Shown one piece after another: positions 1-8,792 of a DNA stretch of 64,000 nt. Source of the stretch: Pontibacter vulgaris (lineage in GTDB: Bacteria; Bacteroidota; Bacteroidia; Cytophagales; Hymenobacteraceae); assembly GCF_022758145.1 (NCBI RefSeq), contig NZ_JAJVDH010000005.1, positions 186,001 to 250,000 of the forward strand. Direction: 5' to 3'. The position numbers were made by a program, and so were the translations under genes. Numbering within the stretch: the stretch's first letter is position 1; each line of letters starts with the position of its first letter. Below the pieces are notes generated by a model. That model was not told the DNA's origin. It saw nothing but the letters and a program-made list of their open reading frames with translations, and made no database searches.

Positions 1-927
1 CTGCTCAACGGGTTTGCTGCCAATGGCTCGTACTATTTTAGCACCGAAGGCGAGCAGCTCATACTTGCTGTTAATAATGGTGGCGCCATCCACAGCAGTA
101 AGTCCGGCAGTGCTGTCAATTTCCTGGCGAAGGGCGGTCTGCCATATACTTTCCCTTTTAGCATCTTCGTGTTGCCTTATCAGGTCTGCCAGCCCCGGAA
201 ATGGCGGAACTACGGGGTAGGAGATAGGATGAACAATAGAACCGGGCCAGGAGGTAGAGCCTTCAGGCACTACAAGCAACGAGCCGCCATGCCCGTGTGC
301 CCGCATCGAAACGGCCATCTGTACAAGTATATTTACTGAATAGTCCCAGGTGCTGGGTGAGGTGAAGCCAAGTAGCGAGGTAAGCAGTTGCGGGCAGTCT
401 GGCAAACTGGCGCTGCCTTCATCCACAATTTTTACCTGGTCGCCTTTAAGTACAGCCACATTGGCAAATTTGCCGAAACCATCACGGCGGCGGTGTTTTA
501 TAACCAGCAATCCCGGCTCCGAAACATCCACTACAAAACAAAAACTTCTTATCTCGCGGGTAGTGCCCCACAAGTATAATTCATCGCCATCATGCCAAAC
601 CCCCAAATGTATACCCGGCCGCTCTACGCCAGGTGCAAGCTTGGTAAGTACTGTTGGGGAAAGCGGGAGTCGCTTCTGAAATAACAAGGGTTGCCCGCTT
701 TGCTCAGGTGGGAGGAAAGCAAGTGAAATTCTTGGGGAGCGGCCTTCTTCGCGCCTGAGGCTGGCCCAGAAGGCGGTATCAATTACAGCTTCAATAATAC
801 GCTTTGGCGGTGCACTTGCCAGCTCCTGCTCGCCTTGCTGATGGGCTGCATTAATATGGCGTGCAAAATGTGCCTCAACGGTTTCTGCCACTGCGCGTGC
901 AGCCTGGTAAGTTGGTTCGCCGATCAT
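1..927 (-). CDS. Partial DAC-like sensor-domain protein (DACNV-like), C-terminus beyond window
   Basis: The reading frame opens with ATG at 927 and stays open for 309 codons to the left edge, so the 3' end is missing. The protein begins MIGEPTYQAARAVAETVEAH. Around residues 215-230 it carries HGHGGSLLVVPEG, which resembles the conserved glycine-rich core of DisA-N (diadenylate cyclase-like) domains, in particular the divergent DACNV sensor class. That assignment is from memory of the motif, and the protein could be an uncharacterised relative. There is no signal peptide or membrane segment in the visible part, so it is probably cytosolic. The oxidoreductase gene upstream on the same strand ends 46 bases before this start, so the two may be co-transcribed. 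Without the C-terminus I cannot say whether an effector domain follows. Confidence 0.72.
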   Translation of the reverse strand, partial: MIGEPTYQAARAVAETVEAHFARHINAAHQQGEQELASAPPKRIIEAVIDTAFWASLRREEGRSPRISLAFLPPEQSGQPLLFQKRLPLSPTVLTKLAPGVERPGIHLGVWHDGDELYLWGTTREIRSFCFVVDVSEPGLLVIKHRRRDGFGKFANVAVLKGDQVKIVDEGSASLPDCPQLLTSLLGFTSPSTWDYSVNILVQMAVSMRAHGHGGSLLVVPEGSTSWPGSIVHPISYPVVPPFPGLADLIRQHEDAKRESIWQTALRQEIDSTAGLTAVDGATIINSKYELLAFGAKIVRAIGSKPVEQ

Positions 928-973
928 GATACTCCTTTTGTCGCGGTAAAAAGCTTTTAGTTTATACTTGTGC

Positions 974-1999
974 TTACTCAACTTTTTTGAACATCTCAGA
1001 AATGATCTCATACGAATGCACCCGGGCAGCATGGTCGTAAATAGTAGAAGTTACCATCAGCTCATCTACCTGCGTCTCATCCAGAAATGCTTGTAACCCT
1101 TTTTTAACTGTTTCGGGGCTGCCTATAAACGAGTAGCGCAGCATCTGGTGCACGGCATATTTCTCTGACCCATCCCATTCCAGGTCGTCGAGGGTAGCAA
1201 CGGGCGGTTGCATTTGTCTGGCTGTACCGCGTACCACGTTCAGGAAAGAAGCATACATGGTGGTGGCAAGTCGGTTGGCTTCTTCGTCGGTATCTGCGGC
1301 AATAACGTTCACGCAGGCCATGGCATAAGGTGCTTTCTGCTTTTCTGATGGCTTAAAGGTGTCGCGGTATACTTTAAGCGCCATTAGCAGACTTGCCGGT
1401 GCAAAGTGGCTGGCAAACGCATACGGAAAGCCAAGTATAGCAGCCAGTTGCGCGCCATACGTGCTGGAGCCTAATAACCACATGGGCACCTGTAGCCCTT
1501 CGCCCGGTACGGCACGAACCCGTGCTGTCGGGTCTGCGGGGGCAAAGTAATGCTGGATTTCCTGCACGTTCTGCGGAAACTCTTCTACGCTGCCATGCAG
1601 GTCGCGGCGCAATGCCATCGATGTAACCTGGTCGGTGCCGGGTGCGCGGCCCAGGCCTAAATCTATCCTCTCCGGATATAAAGACTCCAGCGTGCCAAAT
1701 TGCTCGGCTACTACCAGCGGCGCATGGTTGGGGAGCATAATACCACCAGAGCCTACGCGTATTTTTTTAGTGCCTCCGGCCACGTAGCCAATTAAAACTG
1801 CAGTGGCAGAGCTGGCAATGCCAGCCATGTTGTGGTGTTCGGCCATCCAATAACGTTTCAGGCCCAGGCGCTCGGCATTTTGTGCCAGGTCTAATGTGTT
1901 CTTAAACGAATCAGCAACAGTTTTGCCGGCCAGTATCGGCACCAGGTCCAGCACCGACAACGGAATATCAGACAGTTTTTTAGCAGTAGTTGCCATCAT
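974..1999 (-). CDS. LLM-class flavin-dependent oxidoreductase (luciferase-like monooxygenase)
   Basis: A 341-residue TIM-barrel protein of the bacterial luciferase-like family. These enzymes use reduced FMN, or F420 in other branches, to oxidise small substrates. Family hallmarks are visible: [10 protein letters not shown] near the N-terminus, [10 protein letters not shown] at about 50, [13 protein letters not shown] at about 83, and [14 protein letters not shown] at about 111. This is the usual pattern of the single-subunit MsnO8-like group. The start is either of two adjacent ATG codons, at 1999 or 1996. The substrate cannot be predicted. It lies 46 bp upstream of the partial DAC-like gene and is separated from the gene behind it by a hairpin at 2068-2106. 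Confidence 0.9.
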   Translation of the reverse strand: MMATTAKKLSDIPLSVLDLVPILAGKTVADSFKNTLDLAQNAERLGLKRYWMAEHHNMAGIASSATAVLIGYVAGGTKKIRVGSGGIMLPNHAPLVVAEQFGTLESLYPERIDLGLGRAPGTDQVTSMALRRDLHGSVEEFPQNVQEIQHYFAPADPTARVRAVPGEGLQVPMWLLGSSTYGAQLAAILGFPYAFASHFAPASLLMALKVYRDTFKPSEKQKAPYAMACVNVIAADTDEEANRLATTMYASFLNVVRGTARQMQPPVATLDDLEWDGSEKYAVHQMLRYSFIGSPETVKKGLQAFLDETQVDELMVTSTIYDHAARVHSYEIISEMFKKVE

Positions 2000-2065
2000 A
2001 AAGTATAAGCTAATTAATTTCCGGATTAGGTTATATACCCAGAAACCGGGTAGGGGTTATATAAA

Positions 2066-2108
2066 ACACGGGATGATCAGAAAGTATAACCTCTGATCAT
2101 CCCGTAGT
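2066..2108 (-). terminator. Hairpin terminator behind the MBL hydrolase gene
   Basis: A perfect inverted repeat of about 14 bases (ACGGGATGATCAGA and its complement) encloses a short loop. The loop contains the AAGTATA heptamer. Read on the minus strand, the stem is followed by GTTTTATAT, so it fits a weak intrinsic terminator for the gene ending at 2141. Confidence 0.7.
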
Positions 2109-2140
2109 AATTTGTTTTGCTGTAAACCTACAGCGCTATT

Positions 2141-2902
2141 TTATTTAGCAGGATACCACTGTCTCAGGCGCACATCAATATTTTTGTTGCCCTCGTTCAC
2201 CTGCTTTTTAAAAGACGCCACATCGCTTAAACCCTCCTGGCCGCGGTAGTGGTAGGGGTAAACTACTTTTGGTCTAAATGCAAGCACCGCGCTGGCAGCC
2301 TGGTTTACATCCATGGTATAAGGCAGGTTCATGGTTACAAAAGCCACATCAATGTTCTTTAAGGCGCGCATTTCAGGTATGTCTTCGGTATCGCCGGAAA
2401 GGTAAATGTTTTTGTTGCCTATGTTCAGGATGTAGCCATTGCCACGGCCTTTCGGGTGGCGCGAATCTGCTGTTTCAGGCAGGTTATACATGGGGATGGC
2501 TGAAATTGAGATACCGGCCTGCTCGGTTTTGCCTCCGTTTTTAACTACAATGGTTTTGCTTTTTATACTTTCCGGAAGCTGATCGGCAACGGCCTGCGGT
2601 ACCACAAAAGTTGCTTTGGAAATATCCAGCGAGTCAAGCGTTTTCTGGTCAAGGTGGTCCTGGTGGATATCGGTGATCAGGATAAGGTCGGGTGCTGCAA
2701 GGCCTTTGTATGCTGCAGCACCGCCATAGGGGTCTACATAAATGGTTTTACCATTCCATTGCAATACCAGCGACCCATGCAAAACAGGCTGTACAGCCAG
2801 GTTGCCTTTATTTGTTTTGATCTGATCCGGAGTGGGGCGCTGCGCTAAAACAGGATAAAAGGCCAGGCTCAGCAGAAGAGCAAATACAGTTTTCAGTTTC
2901 AT
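2141..2902 (-). CDS. Secreted MBL-fold metal-dependent hydrolase
   Basis: A 253-residue protein with a signal peptide (MKLKTVFALLLSLAFYPVLA), so it is likely periplasmic. The metallo-beta-lactamase fold shows in TDIHQDHLD (the HxxxDH metal motif, about residue 78), DSRHPKGRGNGYIL, NIYLSGDTED and VVYPYHYRGQ. It resembles the UPF0173/YtkL-type branch of beta-lactamase superfamily hydrolases. The substrate is unknown. It is a stand-alone gene with a hairpin downstream. The upstream spacer (2903-3023) has no gene and contains one TATACTT heptamer. Confidence 0.85.
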   Translation of the reverse strand: MKLKTVFALLLSLAFYPVLAQRPTPDQIKTNKGNLAVQPVLHGSLVLQWNGKTIYVDPYGGAAAYKGLAAPDLILITDIHQDHLDQKTLDSLDISKATFVVPQAVADQLPESIKSKTIVVKNGGKTEQAGISISAIPMYNLPETADSRHPKGRGNGYILNIGNKNIYLSGDTEDIPEMRALKNIDVAFVTMNLPYTMDVNQAASAVLAFRPKVVYPYHYRGQEGLSDVASFKKQVNEGNKNIDVRLRQWYPAK

Positions 2903-3023
2903 AGTTATAATGTTTTATAGTGAACAGGTAATGCATGCATATGTTCAGCAGCAGGTATATTTATACTTAAACTATAGCTGTAAGCGATGTAAAGTATGGC
3001 GTTCTGGTGCCGGAAAGTATAAA

Positions 3024-3251
3024 CTACGCGTTTTTGCCTGCGAACGTACGGATGTATAGCTCTTCTACTTTCTGGCGGGCCCAGGGCGTTTTACGCAGAA
3101 ACTTCAGGCTGGAATTTATACTTGGGTTGCTGTTAAAACTGTTGATGTTGATCTTATACCCCAGTTCGTCCCAGCCATAATAATCTACAAGCTGCACCAG
3201 AATACGCTCTAAAGTTTTGCCGTGCAGGGGGTTGTTCTTTTGTTCTTCCAT
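3024..3251 (-). CDS. VF530 (DUF2132) family small protein
   Basis: A 75-residue protein beginning [19 protein letters not shown]. The conserved family pattern [39 protein letters not shown] is complete. The family forms a small all-helical domain seen in marine and soil bacteria; VF530 has been proposed to bind DNA, but a role is not settled. An upstream in-frame ATG at 3272 would add seven residues; I prefer 3251 because family alignment starts near PLHGKTLE. It is flanked by same-strand genes, with a 70-base gap to the esterase gene downstream. Confidence 0.85.
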   Translation of the reverse strand: MEEQKNNPLHGKTLERILVQLVDYYGWDELGYKININSFNSNPSINSSLKFLRKTPWARQKVEELYIRTFAGKNA

Positions 3252-3321
3252 GGTAATAATTTTGCACACCAAAGGTACGCAAAACGGGCTACATTTACTG
3301 AAAGTATACCTGTTGGCTTTG

Positions 3322-4308
3322 CTATTCAGAATACTTCCGGAAAAACTCTACCAGATCATCGTTAATTTTCAGATCGGTGCCGTGGCCAATGTTTTGGTAC
3401 GTTCTGAAATCGGCTTGCACACCACTTTTTAAGTATACTTTCTCGACAAACTGCCAGCGTTGCGGCACAAGCTGCCTGCCCATTAACCTGTAAACAATTT
3501 CACGGTCTTCCTGGCTGTAGGCATCGTCAAAAGCTACGGCATCGTTATCGTCTAAAGCACCCATGTACAGTATTTTAGGTAGGTTGCTGAATGCTTTCAT
3601 GTTAACAGGCTTACCTGTTATCTGCTGTAAATCGGCTATACCTAAAGGGTAGTTAAGTGGCTGGCCTTCTATCTCGGAAACAGGTAAAATTGGCATGGCG
3701 TTAATGCCGCCGGAGGCTGTTGCCTGTATAAGTTCCGGGTGAAGTATGGAGAACCTGTTGGCAAATGTGCCGGATGCCGAGAAGCCGGTAATAAAGAATT
3801 TTTCTTTTAGCGGATAGCCCTGTTTTGCCAACTGCTTTCTGGCATCCCCGATCATGGCCAGCAGTTGCAGGTCCAGCCTTTCTATGTCAGATCCCTTGCT
3901 TAAAATTACGTCTCTGTCCAGGGCATGGGTATAGTATTGCCAGTTGGTTTCTGATCTCGGGAAAATGGGAATCAGTAATGGTATCTGTAGTTTTTTGGAA
4001 ACATAGTTTGCTACCCCGCTTTTGCTGGCGGCATACCTGGCTCCCCGTTCATGAAACTCGATGGAATCATTAAGGCCGGAGTTATTCGTTTCTACCATCA
4101 GGTAGTTCTGGCTTTGGCTTTTTGTCCCTTTGGGCAAGTAAACAAGGTATGCAAAGTTAAAGCCGGCTGCAGGTCTGGCTTCAAACTTCATCAGCGTATC
4201 TGTGGCTCGTACTTGTGGCAGTGCAACAACAGCGCTTTCAGTCTTTTTCAGGTTAGAGCTGCAGCCAAAAAGTATGGGAATAACGAGTAAGTATACCAGT
4301 GCTTTCAT
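3322..4308 (-). CDS. Lipoprotein with alpha/beta-hydrolase fold
   Basis: A 328-residue protein with a lipobox ([18 protein letters not shown]), so probably anchored in the outer membrane or facing the periplasm. The nucleophile elbow is GFSASG (about residue 172), followed by [11 protein letters not shown] late HGTDLK motif offers the likely catalytic histidine, giving a serine hydrolase or esterase of the PHB-depolymerase-like type. The substrate is unknown. It starts 12 bases downstream of the small membrane-protein gene ending at 4320, so it may be expressed from the upstream group of cassette-like genes. It contains two overlapping heptamer copies near its 5'-distal half (about 3430). Confidence 0.78.
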   Translation of the reverse strand: MKALVYLLVIPILFGCSSNLKKTESAVVALPQVRATDTLMKFEARPAAGFNFAYLVYLPKGTKSQSQNYLMVETNNSGLNDSIEFHERGARYAASKSGVANYVSKKLQIPLLIPIFPRSETNWQYYTHALDRDVILSKGSDIERLDLQLLAMIGDARKQLAKQGYPLKEKFFITGFSASGTFANRFSILHPELIQATASGGINAMPILPVSEIEGQPLNYPLGIADLQQITGKPVNMKAFSNLPKILYMGALDDNDAVAFDDAYSQEDREIVYRLMGRQLVPQRWQFVEKVYLKSGVQADFRTYQNIGHGTDLKINDDLVEFFRKYSE

Positions 4309-4319
4309 GCGGGTATGGG

Positions 4320-4709
4320 CTAACTAGGTTTGTTGCTAAGGGCCGGGCTGGTAAAGAAAACGTAGCCAAAAAGTATGGCAAAAATGGCGTAGGCAATGGC
4401 TGCTACCCAGATGTAACTTAGGTTAGGACCACTGAATGCAAATTTAGCCAAAGCTAGCGCGGCCATTACAAAGTGAGCCAGGTTGCCAAGTGCAACGGGT
4501 TTGCTGTAAATACCGCCGATTAAGTTTGCTTTGGCCGTCCAGTTGAGCATGGCAAACCCAAAATATGAGGCTCCCAGAACCTGCAGCAGTATGGCAGAAG
4601 CTTCGTTCATGCCTAAACTGCCGGAAAGCTCCTCCGGGAAAAAAGATAACATAATGCCTGCCGCTCCTAAAGTAACAGCGCTTACAGACATGAGTAGTTT
4701 TGTATTCAT
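4320..4709 (-). CDS. Small four-helix membrane protein, unknown function
   Basis: A 129-residue protein beginning MNTKLLMSVSAVTLGAAGIM. It has about four hydrophobic segments and a short polar C-terminus (SPALSNKPS). Similar small membrane proteins are annotated only as hypothetical. A longer frame starts at 4757, but that start lies inside the attC-like dyad at 4748-4812, so the ATG at 4709 is the better choice. It is the last gene of the first cassette-like group and is followed directly by the esterase gene. Confidence 0.7.
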   Translation of the reverse strand: MNTKLLMSVSAVTLGAAGIMLSFFPEELSGSLGMNEASAILLQVLGASYFGFAMLNWTAKANLIGGIYSKPVALGNLAHFVMAALALAKFAFSGPNLSYIWVAAIAYAIFAILFGYVFFTSPALSNKPS

Positions 4710-4747
4710 TGGGTTAGATTTAGTGTGGGTGTTTATTTGGTAAAAGT

Positions 4748-4812
4748 TTTCGTGCATAGTCTGGGCATGGCGCAGCCTTAGCTATGTCATGCACCTTGTT
4801 GGTAGCCGTTAC
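4748..4812 (-). other. attC-like imperfect dyad (site B)
   Basis: Read on the minus strand it starts with CTACCAACAAGGTGCATGAC and ends with CCCAGACTATGCACGAAAAC. The two arms pair imperfectly (GTGCATgacatagctaAGGC against GTGCATAGTCTGGGC). It is clearly related to the dyad at 20184-20253, sharing the CAACAAGG..CATAG..GGCTGCG..CTATGCACGAAAAC skeleton. The layout (gene, then dyad on the same strand) matches integron attC sites. The outer GTT core at one end is degenerate. Confidence 0.55.
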
Positions 4813-4824
4813 TTTTATGTACAA

Positions 4825-5433
4825 TTATTTAACTATTGGCGATTTTCTCCAGCGAAGTATGGCAAGCATGATAAGACCAAACAGGATCTCAATAGCTGCA
4901 CCCACCATAAGCGTTTTATGGGAAAGTGCATTCATAGTAAATAGCACGTAAGCTGCCAGCCCTAATCCTATGCCTATGGCCCAGTAGAGCTTTGAACCGT
5001 AGAGCGTTGCAAAATGCAAATACCTGCCCCCGATGATGAGGAGCATGCCCTGGAAAAACCATTCTACTTTTTGAAAAGACAGCCCATAGGCCAGCGGTAG
5101 GCACATGATCATAAATGCAGTTCCTTCCATGGCAAGCTTGCCCAAGGGATTACCTGGAGCGTGTGCACCAACTGCTCCCAAAACTTTATTTAGCAGCATG
5201 CTAACAGGATGAATAAAAACGCCCCCAATAAGTAAGGTAAAAACTGCTTTGTTTGGCGACACATAGATGGCTACAAGTGCTGAAACAAGCCAAACCATAC
5301 CAGATACAACCACACCGGGGTAACCATTTTGGTAGGCATCGCGCATATTCCGTTGGGCGTTTTGCAGGTGCTGTAAATCTTCTACAGTGCCTTTTGTAAC
5401 TTGATCAGTGTTTACCAGTGTCATCTTATTCAT
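4825..5433 (-). CDS. Integral membrane protein, DUF7010-like
   Basis: A 202-residue protein starting MNKMTLVNTDQ. A cytosolic helix with QNAQRNMRDAYQNGYPG is followed by about six membrane segments and a basic tail (RWRKSPIVK). The pattern resembles the family called DUF7010; this is a memory-based match and the function is unknown. A longer frame to 5499 would use a TTG inside the dyad at 5493-5550, so I reject that extension. It sits between two attC-like dyads in the same orientation, as an integron cassette gene would. It lacks the AAGTATA heptamer. Confidence 0.68.
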   Translation of the reverse strand: MNKMTLVNTDQVTKGTVEDLQHLQNAQRNMRDAYQNGYPGVVVSGMVWLVSALVAIYVSPNKAVFTLLIGGVFIHPVSMLLNKVLGAVGAHAPGNPLGKLAMEGTAFMIMCLPLAYGLSFQKVEWFFQGMLLIIGGRYLHFATLYGSKLYWAIGIGLGLAAYVLFTMNALSHKTLMVGAAIEILFGLIMLAILRWRKSPIVK

Positions 5434-5492
5434 CAAATTTAGTTTTATGAGAACTCTGAGTAAGCTCCCATTTTTTTGATTTGCTATACTTG

Positions 5493-5550
5493 CTGCCAAC
5501 GGTTGGGCTAGGGCACGTTTTAATGTGCTTTAGGTTTTGTTGTGGTGTGT
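5493..5550 (-). other. attC-like imperfect dyad (site C)
   Basis: The outer ends are CCACAAC and GTTGGCA (minus strand), close to the attC R'' and R' cores. The inner arms pair as CTAAAGCAC against GTGCCCTAG around a TTAAAAC loop. It lies between the stop of the gene at 5560 and the start of the next at 5433, exactly where a cassette recombination site would be. One TATACTT heptamer touches its edge. Confidence 0.58.
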
Positions 5551-5559
5551 TTTTCTTTG

Positions 5560-6018
5560 TTAATTCCAATCATACCAATAATGTCGTCCTAAGCCTAAGT
5601 CGCTAAATAGATATAGGTGTCCTGCCATCAGCAAAGGGAAAATTATTATCGATATACTCTTTTCAGTCCAATTCGTCTTTTTATTTCTTACTATTCCAAC
5701 AACAGTCAGTATATAACTTGGTATAAGACCCATAAACAACATTAAATGTAACCACCCAAGTCCCTGTCTGTCGTGAGTTCCCCCAGAGTAGAGCTTAAGC
5801 CCAACATCGTGGAAAATTATAAGCCCTAAAATTGCCAGAGTAATAAAGATTGGTTTTAAGTCTTTTGTCCCGAATACAATTAATACTGTCGCAATAATCA
5901 AAGCGACTGGTGTAAGCATTATTCCTGTTGGAGCGAAGAAATGCCCAAGTAGAAGGTTTAGTATTATTACCCCTGTTGCTATTGAAATTGATTTTATGTC
6001 TGCCATTTTATCTGCCAT
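5560..6018 (-). CDS. Small membrane protein, unknown function
   Basis: A 152-residue, AT-rich gene beginning MADKMADIKSISIATG; the second methionine (6006) is an equally possible start. About five hydrophobic segments are visible, with conserved-looking HDVGLKLYSGGTHDRQGLGW and GRHYWYDWN motifs. I recognise no family with certainty. The longer frame to 6069 runs into the attC-like dyad at 6031-6084 and is probably artificial. It contains no AAGTATA heptamer, in line with a foreign origin. Confidence 0.65.
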   Translation of the reverse strand: MADKMADIKSISIATGVIILNLLLGHFFAPTGIMLTPVALIIATVLIVFGTKDLKPIFITLAILGLIIFHDVGLKLYSGGTHDRQGLGWLHLMLFMGLIPSYILTVVGIVRNKKTNWTEKSISIIIFPLLMAGHLYLFSDLGLGRHYWYDWN

Positions 6019-6030
6019 TTTAAATGTACC

Positions 6031-6084
6031 ACAACTATAGGATAAACAAAAACATACGTTTATCTGCATTATGTACGGAGTAAG
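6031..6084 (-). other. attC-like imperfect dyad (site E)
   Basis: The perfect stem GATAAAC/GTTTATC encloses AAAAACATAC, with less perfect outer pairing and a GTTGTGG end next to the gene. About 47 bases are closely similar to the dyad at 20834-20890 upstream of a lipoprotein gene, for example ACATACG(T/C)TTATCTGCA(T/C)TATGTACG. Two unrelated genes thus share the same 5' flank, as expected for cassettes. Confidence 0.55.
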
Positions 6085-6354
6085 TTAAGGTTGTTTATGT
6101 AAGTATAAAGTATAGTCTGAGAGCTGATTACAGGCTATACTTATGCAAACATATTAGTAATACAATATACTAAACAGAATTGATATTGCCGCACTCTGTG
6201 GTTATTTAGAAACAATAAAATAAGAGTAGAAGAAAAGCAGTTTTTTTAAGTGTTTAGAAGGTTATTTATTATTGCTTTGCCATTTCGAATTGCACTAAAC
6301 CAATTAAAGTATAAAATCTAAACTTTCAAGTTCAGCTGTGGCGGCACTTTTATC

Positions 6355-6394
6355 CGTTTATAAACGCTTATACACGTTTATAAGCGTTTAATAA
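6355..6394. repeat. Two 20-base direct repeats containing palindromes
   Basis: CGTTTATAAACG (6355-6366) is a perfect 12-base palindrome. The unit CGTTTATAA(A/G)CG(C/T)TTA recurs with a 20-base period at 6375, and the two units also pair with each other (CGCTTATA with TATAAGCG). The two-turn spacing suggests an operator or protein-binding array. The words resemble the stems of the attC-like sites at 6031 and 20834. Confidence 0.55.
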
Positions 6395-6514
6395 CACCTT
6401 TTTTTAAAATTGACTATGGTTGTAATGAGCTGATTATAAGTTTTTAATGAAGTAGTGGTAACTGGTTGCGGATCTTTTGTATACAGATAAACAGCAAATT
6501 TGAATTTTTTAAAG

Positions 6515-6556
6515 TAAAACGCCCTGCCACTTTTCAGTAGCAGGGCGTTTTTGTAA
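6515..6556 (-). terminator. Intrinsic terminator of pgk
   Basis: The stem AAACGCCCTGC/GCAGGGCGTTT has a short loop and T/A tracts on both sides. It sits 18 bases downstream of the pgk stop codon on the minus strand. Confidence 0.85.
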
Positions 6557-6573
6557 GTATAGCTAACTATAGA

Positions 6574-7773
6574 TTAGTAATCGTCGCGCTCGATGGCAGC
6601 TACACCTGGCAGGGTTTTGCCCTCCATATACTCGAGCAGTGCACCACCACCCGTAGATACATACGATACACGGTCGGCGTAGCCAAACTTGTTAACGGCT
6701 GCAGCCGAGTCGCCGCCGCCAATAAGCGAGTAAGCACCAAGGCGGGTTGCATCTACAACGGCATCAGCAATGGCTTCGGTACCAACCGAGAAGTTAGACA
6801 TCTCGAACACACCCATCGGGCCGTTCCAAAGTATAGTTTTAGAGTTACGGATCACATCGGCGTATTGCTCACGGGCTTCAGGCCCAATGTCAAGGCCCAT
6901 CCAAAGAGGTTTAATGTGGTGGCTCAGGCTGATGTCTATATTGGCATCGTTGCTGAATGCATCGGCTACAACCGAGTCTACTGGAATCATCAGGTTAACA
7001 CCTTTTTCGCGGGCCATCGCAATAAGGCGGGCAGCCAGGTCCACTTTATCAGCCTCCAGCAACGAGGCCCCGATTTCGCCCCCATCAGCCTTCACAAAAG
7101 TATAAGACATACCGCCGCCAATGATCAGGTTATCCACCTTGTCCATCAGTCGCTCTATGATCATGATCTTATCAGAAATTTTAGCACCACCCATAATAGC
7201 AGTGTAAGGGCGCTCTACATTATCAAGCACGCGGCGGGCATTATCGAGCTCGGCCTGCATTACATAACCCATTACCTTATCTTTAGGGAAGTAGCGCGCG
7301 ATTACGGCTGTAGAAGCATGCTCGCGGTGCGCGGTGCCGAAGGCATCGTTCACATACACGTCGCCAAGTTGGGCCAGTTTTTCAGCAAAGGCAGCATCGC
7401 CTTTTTCTTCTTCTTTGTAGAAACGCAGGTTCTCAAGCAGCAGGATCTCGCCTGGTTGCAGGTTCCGGGCCAGTTCCAGGGCTTCGTCGCCAATGCAGTC
7501 AGCGGCAAAATGCACGGTAGTGTTAAACTCTTCAGAAAGACGGTTTACCAGGTGCTTCAGCGAGTATTTCTCTTCAGGGCCTGTTTTAGGGCGGCCCAGG
7601 TGCGACATCAAAATAACAGCACCTCCATCCTGAAGGATCTTGTTGATAGTAGGCACGGCCGCACGAATGCGGGTGTCGTCGGTGATGTGGTATTCTGCGT
7701 CCAGAGGTACGTTGAAATCTACACGCACAAGCGCCTTTTTACCGGCAAAATTATACTCGTCTACAGTTCTCAT
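6574..7773 (-). CDS. pgk: Phosphoglycerate kinase
   Basis: A 399-residue enzyme transferring phosphate from 1,3-bisphosphoglycerate to ADP in glycolysis (and the reverse in gluconeogenesis), in the cytosol. Signatures are [14 protein letters not shown] near the N-terminus, SHLGRPK, the hinge region [19 protein letters not shown], and the nucleotide loop [13 protein letters not shown] near the C-terminus. The length is normal. The start is ATG at 7773 ([13 protein letters not shown]); a frame extended to 7839 exists but family proteins begin at MRTVDEYNF. It stands alone with a strong terminator downstream. Confidence 0.97.
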   Translation of the reverse strand: MRTVDEYNFAGKKALVRVDFNVPLDAEYHITDDTRIRAAVPTINKILQDGGAVILMSHLGRPKTGPEEKYSLKHLVNRLSEEFNTTVHFAADCIGDEALELARNLQPGEILLLENLRFYKEEEKGDAAFAEKLAQLGDVYVNDAFGTAHREHASTAVIARYFPKDKVMGYVMQAELDNARRVLDNVERPYTAIMGGAKISDKIMIIERLMDKVDNLIIGGGMSYTFVKADGGEIGASLLEADKVDLAARLIAMAREKGVNLMIPVDSVVADAFSNDANIDISLSHHIKPLWMGLDIGPEAREQYADVIRNSKTILWNGPMGVFEMSNFSVGTEAIADAVVDATRLGAYSLIGGGDSAAAVNKFGYADRVSYVSTGGGALLEYMEGKTLPGVAAIERDDY

Positions 7774-7927
7774 GAAGTATGTTATAGTTTGGATTCGGAT
7801 ACTCGTTGTTCGTGTTTCCGCCGATTTTGTTGCTGGCAATTTAGCGGTTGAGCAAATATAGTAAAATGACTATGATTTACGGGAGAATCGGGGAGGAGTT
7901 ATAGTTTGGGGTTAGTTTGTAGGATTA

Positions 7928-7968
7928 CCTCACCCTAACCCTTTCCTAAAAACAGGAGAGGGGATTTG
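7928..7968. repeat. Short extragenic palindrome
   Basis: CCTCACCCTAACCCTTTCCT, a short A-rich loop, then AGGAGAGGGGA form a hairpin. Words of this type are common as dispersed intergenic palindromes in many bacterial genomes. I see only this copy in the window. Confidence 0.4.
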
Positions 7969-8127
7969 GCCATTGGGTATACTTCAAGTATTAGTTCTAT
8001 AGCTGCAGTGGTCCAACCACCCCCAGCCCCTCAGAGCTATGCTCGCTGGTTTCAAACTCGCGTTCTCACTAGTCTAAGAAGGTGAGTTTGGAGGTTCTTC
8101 GCAAACGGTAAGCATCAATTTTAACTT

Positions 8128-8568
8128 CTATGCTTTGATTAAGCTTTCGCCTCGCCGGCTGGGCCTCACTTTTCTCCTTGATGAGAAAGTCTAAAAGGGG
8201 CCCCTGCACCCCTGTAAGCAAAAGAATCAAGACAATTCGTTTATCGAGGGCCCCTACCCCCACTCGCTGAACGCTCAAACATCGAATCGTCTTGGGTGCA
8301 CTTGGAAAAGCTATTGCTTTATAGGTCAAGTATAACACCCCTGTAGTCCCCTCAAGGGAACAGTGGTTTCAGTAGTACTAGCGTTTGCTATCGAAATTGT
8401 ACCCAGTCCTTGGGTTGAGCGCCTTGTGAGATCCGGTGCCCGTTAAGGGCAGCCGCAGCGCAGCGGAGGCAGGAGGGAACACAGCGCGATGCCCGAGGAC
8501 GAGCCCTCGCGGGCTAGGAGCGAGCCAAAGCAACTATAAAACAGTAGGCAAGTAGAGCTCCAAGGATT
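8128..8568 (-). repeat. Dispersed repeat, copy 1 (inverted relative to 63446-63855)
   Basis: The complement of this segment matches 63446-63855 over most of its length: the blocks around GCTTTGGCTCGCTCC, CCCGCGAGGGCTCGTCCTCG, GCGCTCAACCCAAGGACTGG, AAGTGCACCCAAGACGATTC and GCCCAGCCGGCGAGGCGAAA are nearly identical. A central part (about 8340-8400) differs. Two GC-rich hairpins, GCCCGxGAGG../CCTCGGGC and TGCCC..GGGCA, are kept while their loops differ between copies. A small open frame (8069-8338) crosses it, but I do not call it a gene. No transposase is present. Confidence 0.8.
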
Positions 8569-8792
8569 GAAAGTAGCTATGAAAGTATAGCCTGCAAGCC
8601 ACAATCTAAAGCTTCAACGATAGAACATATAAGATTTCTCGACTATCGCTCGAAATGACAGAATACCAATTATCAACAGAAGTATACAGCTAGTCAGCTA
8701 ATAAACTTCATCAACAATAATTGTTACCTACATTAGTTAAAAACCAAAAACAACTCCTAACTTTTAACCCTTAACTTTAACCTCCAATTTGT

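Larger units (their letters stand above)
6085..6573. other. Noncoding stretch between cassette group and pgk
   Basis: About 490 bases, AT-rich, with no credible gene. It holds five AAGTATA/TATACTT copies, a palindromic 20-base direct repeat (6355-6394) and the pgk terminator (6515-6556). The remainder shows nothing I can name. Confidence 0.6.

Noticed and set aside
6865-7851. 328-codon frame antisense to pgk
   Set aside because: It is the complement of an unmistakable enzyme gene, with no motif and a composition imposed by the other strand.
8069-8338. 89-codon frame inside the dispersed repeat copy 1
   Set aside because: It lies in a noncoding-looking repeat. The second copy ends earlier with a stop in the same frame, the differences between copies change residues as readily as not, and no family motif is present.
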